Source: Seiridium cupressi (taxonomy: Eukaryota; Ascomycota; Sordariomycetes; Amphisphaeriales; Sporocadaceae). From it: a stretch of DNA of 64,000 bases. The stretch lies in assembly GCA_036674765.1 (NCBI GenBank), contig JARVKI010000079.1, positions 62,001 through 126,000 of the forward strand. Direction: 5' to 3'. The notes below the pieces were generated by a model. The model was not told the origin of the DNA, did no database searches, and saw nothing but the letters and a program-made list of their open reading frames with translations. Shown here in pieces: positions 11,656 through 22,800 of the stretch. How positions within the stretch are numbered: the first letter of the stretch is position 1; the number at the start of each line of letters is the position of its first letter. Both the position numbers and the translations under genes were made by a program.

Positions 11656-12707
11656 CCCAATTTTTTGAAGACCTGCAGTTCAAACCGGGGAATCTTCCTC
11701 TTTTTTTTTTCTTTCCTTTCCCTTTGAAAACCGCCTTATGTTTTCTATCAGTATGAATGAATCGCACAGAGGTGCGCGTTTCACATTCGTTGCTTGTATT
11801 TGCTCTGGTCTGGGGTATGTAGTTGACCTGTCTTGACTCTTGCTAACCGTGGCAGCAGGATTCCAGGGTCGTTCGGCGAGCCGTTTCGGGCAACTGTCAA
11901 CCTTTTCCTGTACAATGGTATCCAATCAGATAATCTCAATACTGATAACCGGCGAACTACTACCGGAGAGTCTATTTTCTGTCGGTTCTGCTCGGATGAT
12001 CCGGCGTTGTTTTACCCATGTAGATTCACGACTGAGGGTGGTCCAGCCCATGCCTAATTCGTCTCGCCGGCGAAGCAAACGCATCAATACCACCCACGGA
12101 AGCTCGATCACTTGGATCATACGGCCAAGAACCTAGAAACGAGGTTCAAAGTTGATATGCACATGCATGGGCCACGGTATCACCTTTCGTAGATGCGTGG
12201 CTGAAGTGGTGGAGCATTTTGAATCATGATGATTCATGTCGGATTATGCAAGAGGGTACACCCACATTGCTCGCCGAGACTTGAAAGGTTTAGCTTAGTC
12301 AATCGCACCTTTCGGAACGGATCTATTGTAAAAGTTGAACTTGGTACGGCGGCGAAGAGGATAAGTCACAACTTGTAACTTAAGGCTAGACTCTAACTAA
12401 CCTGGACTTGTCTTCACAACCCATGACCTGGATGATCTGGAGCAAGGCTCCTAAACCTCATCAGTAAGAGCTGATCAAGATTTCGCGATGACACGAAAAG
12501 AACTTCACATGAAAGGTCGCTCTATGACTAGCGATAGTGTGAAAGGCCACAACTAAACGTAATGAATTAGAGATCAGGCACTTAATTTGATCGGGATTCA
12601 TTGTTGAGACACCGGCCCAAATCTCTGGCCCGAAAAATCAATGTAATGATTGCCGCTATTCTATACGCCCATTAATTTTCCAGTATATTACATCCCACGA
12701 CCAGAGC
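11656..12707. other. Intergenic stretch without a recognised gene
   Basis: It lies between the convergent caspase-like (+) and DUF6590-like (-) genes. Overlapping frames near 11830-12136 show no recognisable domain. A T-rich run at 11699-11710 is the only simple feature. Confidence 0.4.
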
Positions 12708-13876
12708 CTAGTACTTGATCCCCTTCATGGCAACGCTATGCAGAGATCTTAGATCATAGTCTGACTTCCCAAAAGCCGCCTTGGGGTCACTCTTCCCGGG
12801 AGTCGCTTCAACTGCCTCCGCCGCGTCCTTCTTCCGGGTTCTCGAAGTTGGAAGCTTCATCGACGACGTAGTCCTGGGATCTTCCCTCCTCTCCTCGCGC
12901 CTCTCCTCCCTCCTCTCGTCCGATGATCGGATGGAACGCTGGTCGACGGAACGCTGATCCCTGGGTGCTGGAATGTCCATGGGCTGGGCCGTTGTCGCGT
13001 AGTGCGGTTCATCGACAGTCTGGTCGCCATCCTCACCATCCTCCTCTTCCTCATCAACGAAGTTCTGACCGACGACCGAAGGCTCAATCTTGGGCGGGGT
13101 TGAGTTTTCCTTGTCCCTCTTGGCGCGGTATTCGGAGAGGGCCTTCTTCAAGATGTTGCGCATGACGGCCTTGTTGACGCTGCGCCGCAAGCGGTCGAAG
13201 TATCTGGCCACGGTGCCAACCACAATCACCTGGGCATCGTGGTCGATCTCGATGATGTCGGCATAGTTGGCACGCGAGTCCTCCCTCACCCTGAATTTGC
13301 CCTTGTTCAGCTCAATGCCGACGGGTGGGTAGTGCAGACGGTTCCGCTCTGCCAGTTTCTCATGCCATTGATCCGGACTGTCGTCATCGAACACGAAACC
13401 TTGCTGGCTGGAATCTATACCAGGCTTGGCAAAGTTGTGTTTGCTGCCGACTGATATGGGGCTTGGGTATCGAGGTTAGCTACATGTCCCCGGGGAGGTG
13501 TGCAAAAATCAAGGCCAGATCAGATGTAAGTAACTCACATGCACACAGCATGATGGGGGAAGTTGTCGCTATGCCTCAGAACGATGAACCGGACATAACC
13601 CAGACATTTCCACTCCCATTCAAACTCATTCGAATCTGCCCATAGGAACTCGAACACGTCTCCGATTTCAAGGTTCGCAGCGGAGCCTATCTCGTAGCCC
13701 TTCTTGGCTGGAGTTGAGAAGAGCACAAGTCAGTAAATTTTGGAGGGTCAGTAAAGCCGGCGGAGATGGAACTCACCTAGCGGATGGTCAGGACTGAGAT
13801 CCTGAGGCTGGGTTGATCCGGAGGCGGCATCGTCCCCGTATCCCGAATCGCTTTTCCCAGTCTTGAAGCTAGTCAT
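12708..13876 (-). CDS. DUF6590-like domain protein
   Basis: Three exons on the minus strand, 13876-13777, 13707-13539 and 13443-12708, encode 334 aa in one frame. Introns are 69 nt (GTGAGT..CAG) and 95 nt (GTGAGT..CAG). For the second intron two acceptors lie 8 nt apart; only the downstream one (after CGGCAG) keeps the frame. Residues of about 35-200 fit the fungal DUF6590 pattern: GDVFEFLWAD, then RFIVLRHSDNFPHHAVC, then KPGID and a block ending SRANYADIIEIDHDAQVIVVG, a degenerate form of the usual SRinygkvytVeHnvkv motif. The C-terminal third is disordered, with an acidic run (EEEEDGEDGD) followed by three ERRE units. The molecular role of the domain is unknown. A secreted role is unlikely, as no signal peptide is seen. 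Confidence 0.65.
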
Positions 13877-16800
13877 TGGTTGAGAGAGTTCTCTAACAGA
13901 GGAAAGGAAGAAGCAGAGGGTGTGGTCGAGGGCGATTGAACGGCGAACGCTTTATGTCGGTTCGTCCTGCCCTCAGCGGTGGGCGGTTTCGTGCCTCCGA
14001 GGGGGACCCTCATGAGACCAAGCCAGGCCATGTGTCAAGTTGGGGACATGAGGTAATGCTGCCCGAAACTCCACCGCTCCACCGAGATGCGCACTCGCGA
14101 TGCGATACGCTGCTTGACCTCGTCGCGTGTCTTCTCTACCAATCCCTTTGCGAAAGCCCCAAGCAGCCGCCAGCCGCCCCACCCAGCGCAAGCGCATCGT
14201 CTGCTGTGTGTTGTCACCGCGGCCGCTGCCCTCCTCACCGCTAATCTCAAAACGTCAGCTGTAGCAGCGCCCGCCCGCCGGTCGGTTGGTCACAGAGATG
14301 TCGGTGACCAGGCATTCAGATCCCAGGGCGCCTGAAACCACGTCCGACTCATTGACCAACAGCCTCGCTCACAATTCGCATCATGGAGCGGCCAGATAAG
14401 GTTATAGCTGTCGATCTGCCGGGAACGGAATTTCCGTTCCAGCGGCCGGCTTGCGGTGTCGTCGCCACAGTTGCCCACAGCTGCTGCGTGGATAGGCCTG
14501 CGCCGGTTGGGCGCTACCGGACGCAATCCCTCATGCACGTCTCTGCTTATTGATTCCTGCCTCCTGAAGTCCAAAGACTTGCTTGGAATAGTGACCCAGT
14601 CTTCATGCTTGAGCGATTTTGTCTCGATTTATATTATCAAGGATTTATAAGTGCCCAATCATTCGTCATTAGCATCGCCGTAAGCCAAGACTCTTTCGGG
14701 ACTCTAGATGGAGACTCTACCTCCCGTAGATATCATGAAGCAATATTGTGCTGAAATCGTGTTGGGAGGATCATAACTCGCAAACATGGTCCTCTCATTG
14801 GGAAGGGAGAGCTGCATGTTACGGTCTAGTCAATATGCTTCCAAAATATCATGTGTAAATACTGGGCCCTGCGGATGGCCATGGTTATACAAGATCACAC
14901 TACGCGTGTTAAGGCCGAAAAAAGTGGTGCCACTCCGAAAATGCTGTGCGTCCATTGAACTACGTAGTCTTGCAGCAATCATTCTCATATCTCTCATACA
15001 GATATGATGGCTGTAAAAGCGAATTTACAACGATTCTGGTGAAAGTGGATACGATGACATTGATTCGTGTTCGATCTGACGCCATGACTTAAGATTATAC
15101 ACCTTATTCGATTTACTTGGCAGAACTGGAAGATTGTTGGAGTCCATCCTCGCCCAATGCCTCTCGCTCCCATCGCTTTACCAGGGTATATGTTGCGCAT
15201 CTAAATCGTAGAGACGCGAACAATCAGTATTGCATCAAGAAGTTGGTTCAGTATGCAGCTTGACCACATCTCATGCAACTACAATACAATGTATCAACAC
15301 AAGACATGGCTTACAAATCAATGTTTTCAGCGAAACTCCATTTTGCAAATATGTCAATTCATTCACTCCCTCAATAGTAATAACACTTGTGCACCGTCAT
15401 CGTGACTAGGCTTTACGAAGGCCTCATTTGCACAAGTTTATCCTCTTCGAGGACGTCAACCTATTGAACTGGAGTAGGCATGGTGTGTAGGCAGTGTGGC
15501 AGCCAGAAAGAAGACTTTTTGGTCATTTGATAAATGCCGACTCGACCTTGGACTACCCATTCCATACCAAATGCCGTAAACAATACCATGTTAAAAAAAA
15601 TCACCTGCCGAGGTGCCGTTGAAAAGATCATCACTGAGATTAACGGAGTAGCGATAGTATGTTTGATGCTGCGACTCCCAGGAGGCACTTCCACGAAGTT
15701 GTTCTCGCCTCCGTCGTGGTCGTAATCGTAACTATAGCAAGATCTCTGCTACGGCGAGCAGCTTTTATAATCGTCAATGAGATTTCTAGATTTGTGGGCT
15801 TCTTTCTTTTTGTAACTGATTCCGACATATGAACTTGGAACCTCGCTGCGACGCCCAGGAGGTACAATGGTGAAGAAATCACAGCTCTAAGAATTTTCAG
15901 CATCGACCCGGCCTCGGCGAGACACATACTGCAAATGGCCAAGTAAAGGGTCGAGGTCAGCTGGTAATGAACAGGCAGGATCCAGAAGCATCGGCTTCAG
16001 TAAGAGTCGTTGCACCAACACTCTGCAAATGATTATGAGGTTTCCGCTGGAAGGTCAGAACAACGATGTTGTTTATGCAATGCACGTCGCATATTATCAC
16101 AAGATCTTTTACTCGCAGACTCCAACTGTGATTCATTACATGGCCAAGAGACGAACCCGTAAATGGTGGGACATGTTACTCATGGTATCACTTACCAAAC
16201 CGCTACGAATATCTTAGATCTAGGACACCTCTTCAATTTGAGAGGCACCCCCAACTCATTTGACCAAGCTGACTCCTGTTACCACTAACAATAGAACGCA
16301 CGTTGTTAGAAGTATGACTGGTCTGTAGGGCGCGAGTGGTAATGACTATGACACTTGTCAAGCACGCAAGTGGCACACTTCCTGTCATCCGGCGTGGATT
16401 CCTCCCGATCCAGATTAACATTGTTGCATCGACAGAACGACATCGTCACCACTCATCGCCCGAGACAAATGAAAATTTCTCACGACACCTTGCCACCGCC
16501 AGGAGCCATCTCTCTAGCATCCCCAGCCAGTGATGTGGGACATCGTGACACTCGTCGTCAGCGGCCTCTCTGCCTAAGCCCCACCTGAGCTATTCACCGC
16601 TTCTGGGACGAAGGACCACCTGTAATTTTAGTATTTTAAAGCACAAGCAGTGTACGAGAGGTGGTACCAGGTATCATCGTGAATCGGATAGCTCAAACTG
16701 CAGTGAAAATGGCACTGCTGAACCTTTCATGTTCACGTGCTGGTCTTAGCGTTGCGTTGCCTGAAGTGGCAATAGTTAGCTTCCTTGCTTGTTTCTCAAA

Positions 16801-17809
16801 CGTGAGGTGTGTGTGGGACAGGGATGGTTCGTGAGCTTCTTTCAAGTCCACCACGATGAGTCACCCGGCCGGTTCTGGCGCCAGGGCAACGAGCAACGAG
16901 CCTGTCCGACCAACCAGGCCGCCAAGTCTGGCGAATAACGACATGGACGTATTACCGACAGCTCGTGGCTGCCATCAACAGTTCGCGCATGTCAAAACCG
17001 CGTTTCAAGCCGGCTCCTTTCCAGATTCCGATCTGACACATGCGAGATCCGTTGTCTGCGAAACTGCCCACGTGCAGACATGTTAGCAGATTATACACGA
17101 GGCATGATACTCAGCCTCGAGGCACGCACTTAACAAGGATTTGTCTTTCTTGTGGCTGTCAGTGAATATCCCAGCTCAAAGCCCTTTTTTCAGATTAAGT
17201 ACTATCTGCGAGGTTGTGTAGTTTGTCTCAAGCTTTTTGGTTCAAGCAAGCTCTCCTCGATCTATGTTGCGCAACGCCTTTTCAGGTCAGATAGGTAGTA
17301 ATCACGCGCTTTTATGCTTTTTGACAAGCACGTCGTTGCACGCGTTTCCGCTAGAAACGACGTGGCTGGTGAATTCGTCCGCAGCGTTCGATCGACCGCC
17401 CGCTGGAAAACAAAGACTCCGTTGATGCGTTGCAGTATCTCGGGTATCCGCAAGTGATAATGCTCGCCTCGCATCCATAACCACCACAACGTAGCTTGCT
17501 GCCCCTAAATCAAATTATACCACCTTTGATCTTGCAACGTGGTGTTGCCCCAATAAAAACACCCAAACCCCAGTATCACCGCTTCTGCTCATCGTACACA
17601 ATCACCAACCGCCGCAAACCCAATGCAGTGAACCTGGAAATGCGAGAGAACGCGCTTTTCATCCGCTCCTTGGATGTCTATTAACTAGATATTGCCAAGT
17701 TGGTATAGCTGCCTTGAACACCTCCCTGGGCAAAACAAAAGAAACGGCTGATTATTGTCACAAAAGTTATCATATAGTTTACTCGGATGGAGTGTTGGTA
17801 TGCCCCTTC
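13877..17809. other. Gene-poor region of about 3.9 kb
   Basis: No intact gene is recognised on either strand. The first kilobase is GC-rich and the rest is mixed. A 56-codon hydrophobic frame near 15660-15833 (MFDAATPRRHF, then EVVLASVVVVIVTIARSLL) could be a relic of a membrane protein. The string GCTGCGAC-CCCAGGAGG recurs about 180 nt later. I found no transposase or polymerase motif, though a heavily decayed element cannot be excluded. Confidence 0.4.
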
Positions 17810-19858
17810 TTAACGGAGAATACCGTCCCACATACCAGGTCGACCAGTGCCTCCCACGGCAGGGTGTACTGATGAGATGGTACATGGCACAGCAGCATCC
17901 GCAGAGTAGCATACGCGCTTCGTGTTGTACTGACTGCAAAGAAGGTCGCGCACATTCTCATGAAGCGAGGTGTCAATTGACAAGGGCCGGCTTCTCTTGG
18001 AACCAGTCTTGCTGATCGTTCGAGAGACACCGTAATGGTAGCCCTGCAACTCCTGCAGAGCGCGAGCGGCATCGGCAGCGTCGTCATTGTCACATCCTCC
18101 TTGAGCTTGAGGGGTGTCGAGTGACATCTCCATCAAGTCCTTGCCTACCGGGCCGGTGTAAGACTCGGGCGAGGATGTGATACAATTCTCTTCATAATCT
18201 TCGGGGACCGAAGCGATGGTGGTTCTCATGCTATACCTCTCACTGCACAACTTCGCGGAGCGGCATCGCGCCTGTACATCCAATTTGGTTGACGGCGCGC
18301 TGACCAGCGACGAAGCAGACGAGATCGAGGAAGAGCGTGATGTTCGGGAGGTGTCCGAAACCATCGACTCCGGTGAAGATGCAGTAGAAACAGAATTGGC
18401 GAGTGAAGATCGACGAGCGGGCTGGTAATAACTCAAAGGTGATGTTGAGAGCATACCAGGCCATCGATCCACGTTCTGTGCAGCGTTCACGTGAGAAGCT
18501 TGTGCCAGGGCAAAACCCATAGAACCTTTCCCGCTAAGAAGACAGGATGCAGCATTCGCGGCAGGAGTGCTGAAGCCTGTTTGCTGGGGCGTAAGTCTTG
18601 GGGTTGGGAGTAGACCAAGAGCAGGGGCCAGTCGACCGGGTGTATATACAGTGGCCGGAGCTGGCTCCATGATGGTGGGTGTGTTGTAGCTCTTGGGGGT
18701 AGGAGTTGATTCATTCGACTCGTATCCAAAAGTGTGGCCACGCTCTCGCGAGGCGGATAGTAGCGATCGAGGCGAAACAACAGCGAAGTCATTCGTGGTG
18801 GCCTTCGTAGGAGTGCCCGATAGGATTCCTTCCACATTATCCAACTGAGAGTTGAGCTTCAATATCAGGTTCTTCCAATCCTGAATCTCGCGCTCGTTGG
18901 CCGGAGAGCTAATGCCACCGGGAGACGGAGGTTGAGACGGGGTATACTTCAAGACGATATCCGTCCAGCGTTGGAAAACATCGTCCGTGATGTGAAGCTT
19001 CCAATTGACAGCCAAGAGGAAAGCCATTTCATTTTGGTTGATTTCTTGAGTCGCAAGTCCGGATATCTTACTCCAGGCTCGTGCCGAGTAGTTGCGGTCC
19101 TGCAGATACTTCGAAGCCAGAATCAGGGCAGCCAGAAACATGCGGCGGCCACATTGCAATACTCTGTTGGAGTGGGTCTCGTCCGGTTGCTCCATAGTGA
19201 AGTCGTGCGTGGGCACATGAGGCTTGATTAGCACAAGATAATATAATGCGACCTGGAGGGTAGAATAGCTGGTGCGAGAACGACGCAGAGTTTCCTGGAT
19301 GAATGTGCGCAGCGGCAGCACAGCTCTGTGGCCTAGTTCGGTTCGGCAAGGGATCGAGGATAACGGCCAAATAGCTTCCACAATTTGGGTTGACGAATCT
19401 GTATTTGAAGTTGAGCGCGTGCCCTTGGGCAATAAAAGTCATCGTTTATGCTTACCAACGAGGTTATCGACAAAGTTGACCTTGCGATCGCTTTGGCGCG
19501 TCAAAGCAGGCGGGCATCCGGTCCTGGAAACAGTGCTTGAAGATGTACGCCGGGGGTTCTGGCGCAGCTGTTGCGGCACCTCGACTGAGGTTTGCGACGC
19601 TTGTGTTGCCCATGCGCTTGTTGCGTGCACCTGGTCGCAAGAGACCTCGGGACGTTGCGAGCCGAAGCCGCTGGCGCCATATCTTTCTGATGAGTCGGAG
19701 GTAAGAGCGGAAATAGAGGTGTCATCGGAATGTTGCGAAGAGGCATCAGACCAAACCGAGGTGGAGGAGGAGGATGCCGAAGAGGCTAGTGAGGAGTTGT
19801 ATGGTCCATGAGGGTGGGAGGTGATGAAGGACAGCGAATCATTGTCGCTGCACATCAT
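17810..19858 (-). CDS. Cyclin of the Pho80/PCL type
   Basis: Two exons on the minus strand, 19858-19456 and 19398-17810, encode 663 aa. The 57-nt intron has a GTAAGC donor and CAG acceptor, and its phase joins VNFVDNLV to DSSTQIVEAIWP. The N-terminal 110 residues are Ser-rich. The cyclin box spans roughly residues 135-245, with motifs TLQVALYYLVLIKPH, FLAALILASKYLQDRNYS, and NEMAFLLAVNWKLHI, typical of the fungal PCL/Pho80 family that activates Pho85-like or Cdc28-like kinases. The remaining 400 or so residues form a long low-complexity tail rich in Ser, Thr and Pro, with many SP and TP sites that could be phosphorylated. Short-lived PCL cyclins often carry such tails, so regulated turnover is plausible but inferred. 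Which PCL paralogue this is (PclA, Pcl5 or Clg1 type) I cannot say. More than 8 kb of gene-poor DNA lies upstream. Confidence 0.88.
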
Positions 19859-22800
19859 CTTGGTGGTTAAGGAGGATGATTCGATGGGAATTCACCTCCA
19901 GTCGCCGTCGAGCAGAGTCAACCGATTAATCGTATGCCTTTGGGAGGATCGTGAGATGGATGTAACGTCGAATTAATTTTACAACAGCATGTAGGCTATT
20001 GCAAAACTGAAGAAAGTCGAAGAAGGGAAGCAGGCTCTAGAGCAGAACCAACTTTTCACGAGCGATTAAACCGGAGGACTGAGCAAGACTGGCGACTGGA
20101 GTGGTAGTTGTAGAGTTCGCAAGAACCATTGTGTGGTTGTATGTTTCAGCTAGAGAAACATGGAATATGTGACGGGAGTGGAGAGGTAGCTAGATCAACA
20201 TCGAGCTGAGCAGTTGTCTACCAAACCATGTGCGTTCACAGTCGGGGTGGAATTCGGCGGAAGAAGTGAGGCCGTCGAATTGGATGGTGATACAAGTGGT
20301 GCAGTTGCGGTATCCCGAGTCGTTGGCGGTAGTCGGAGCAAGTAGCGTCGACGAGGTAGATTATGCAAGGTACGGAAACTGCAACCACTGTCCTGCCTGT
20401 GAAAGCATATATGCGGCGGGGTGGGATGGGCAGGAGCCGGAGGGAGAGGATTCTTAAAGCAGTCCTCGACGAGGCGAATCACGGGAGCGGAGATAACCTA
20501 TGAGTATGAGTCGTCGCGTTGGTGGCCTGTACTTGGGTTGGGGGGGGGCAAAGTCAAGGCAAGGTCCGAAGTCGTGTGAGAGTGGTGTGGCAGGGTGGCC
20601 GTTCGCAGTCCCTTGGGATGCTATGACTCTTCTCTAGGTGGCGAAGGCTAGGTAGGTACCTAACCGACTAATTCCGCTGGGCTTGGTCTTGGTTGGAGCA
20701 AGTTTGGGCTGAGCGTGAGTTTCGACGGGGCCAAGGGGCGGAGACCCAGAGTCCAGGTTGCCAGGTGGTCTTTGGCCTAGGGGGGCGACAACGGAACCGG
20801 GGTGGCCAGGTGCCTAGCAGGTGTCCACCAAGGAATGACTGATCGCTTCAACGTGGGCTCGTCACACGCCGCGGAAGCCTGAATGGTCGGATTTCAAGCG
20901 TGGCAAGAGAGGGAACAAAGGAGGAATGACTGATATTAGAAACTGGAATAGATTTCAGGTAGAAACGGGGACAGTCAGTCGCAGCAGACTGAAAGGAAGA
21001 AAGGGTCTTTGGAGCTGGAATCTGGCCGAAAACGGAAAATCCTGATCCTGTTCTTTGAATGACTAAGACGGGTTGGTGGCTGCTCGTGTTGTTCAGGCAG
21101 GGAAAAGGATGCTGGATGAGTCGACCGTATGTGATGGTGACGGGTGCTGTTTTTTTGCTGCTGCTGTCTTTGTCGCCGAGAGAACAAGTAAATGCCACTG
21201 CAGACGAAATAGAGCTCACAGGGGGAAACAGAGAACCGGCCGAGAAGTAATGAATTGGATAAGCCCCCAACGGACTGTGCAAGAGACACACTAGGAGGAG
21301 AGCCTGGGCGAAGGAAATTCCGGAAAGATCAAGCAATTAAGAGTAGACCAGTAGCGCCAGAATACAAGTATATCGCACTCTAGCACACCTTTCGACAAGT
21401 TGCCGGTTTGGTACTTAGATCTTGGATTCGAACATTGCGGCAGGTTCGATAGAGAGAGGGAAACCGGGGGCAACACGGCCGGAGGGGCACTGGCGAGTTT
21501 TGAACAACTGATGAGACTACCGGCTACAATGGAGACCACAAGATGGGGGGGCCAGTGGAAGGGCATTTGCTGGATGCGTGAGAGATCTGGGAGACCAGAC
21601 AGACAGCGCAGAACTGGAGTAGCCCGCCAGCCATGCATTAGCGACGAGCAGGGGAACAGGAGCGTCCAACCAGCCAGAGCGCGCACAAAAACGGGGGGGC
21701 CGCCAGGCATGGCGACAGCGACGAGAAGGTCGGGAGTGAATGCAGCCAATGGACACTGCAATGGCGCCGTCTTCATTGGCCCAACCGGCCGTCTAAGCAG
21801 AGCGCAATCTGCAATCGCGCTGGCAATTGAGGGGGGTGGTGACGGTGCTGGCTCTAAAGCCACTTCCCGGCGCGATGCAGTCGGTTGCAGTGCGAGGCAA
21901 GTCCCGATTAGGTCTGGCGGCCCGCACTACACGCGCAGTCCACGCTGCGACTGGTCGGCGCAAGCCAACAACTGTGTCATCTTTGCAATCTGCCCAATCC
22001 ACTCTGCACTGCACAACCCAACCCTGCCACGGGTCTTACTGACTCAGGTTTAGCCCTCTGCAGCATGCTGCGCTACCTTCGCGGCCGCTGCGACCAGCAA
22101 GTGCAGAAAACGACAAGAGATTGGACCTGGCGTTCCAAGGGAGCACGAACACTCCATGAAGAAGCACACTGAAAGAGTCATCATCTCCCATTACCCCACC
22201 ATCCTTTAATATGCGGTGAAAATATGGGCAGCAGCATCGTGTGCGTGATCAAACAAATCATATGCTGGCGGCACTGTTGTTGTGGTGTTTGTTTTCTTAC
22301 CACGCAGGTAATAGTCTTATTCGTCGTATCGTCGGTCGCTTTGACAGCATCGGAGCGCCTACGACCACTATAAATCCTACAGGCAGGGCGGCCAGCTGCC
22401 AGAAACTTGAACCCGAGTTGAGTGTAGCCACCAGCCACTGACTGGACCAGAGGATCACGACCTTCCCCTCCATCACAGCGCCTCCGCTGCTCCAGCTTTA
22501 AAGTCGCCTCAAACTAATGGTCTCGATGTGTCTGGATGGCAAAATGATAGGCTTCAATCTTGCCTTTGTTGAACACATCCTTCGCTGAATCGAAAGTCAA
22601 TCTTACAGGAGCCGCCTTGCCAAGAACAGAACCCCTCGTATTGTTGTACGTGCGCAAGCTGGGAGAAACCATCGCCAGGCTGGTCTGGCCCCACGGCTTC
22701 TCGTACTCGAGGATTAGGAAACAGAAAATCAATGCATCTCTCCTTGCGTTTCTGAAACTATTGGGGCACTGCCCAGTATCACACGAACTTTTCTGAGTGC

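Noticed and set aside
20848..21336. A 162-codon minus-strand frame with a hydrophobic N-terminus
   Set aside because: It starts at TTG and lies in the purine-biased region upstream of the cyclin gene, where one strand naturally lacks stops; no domain.
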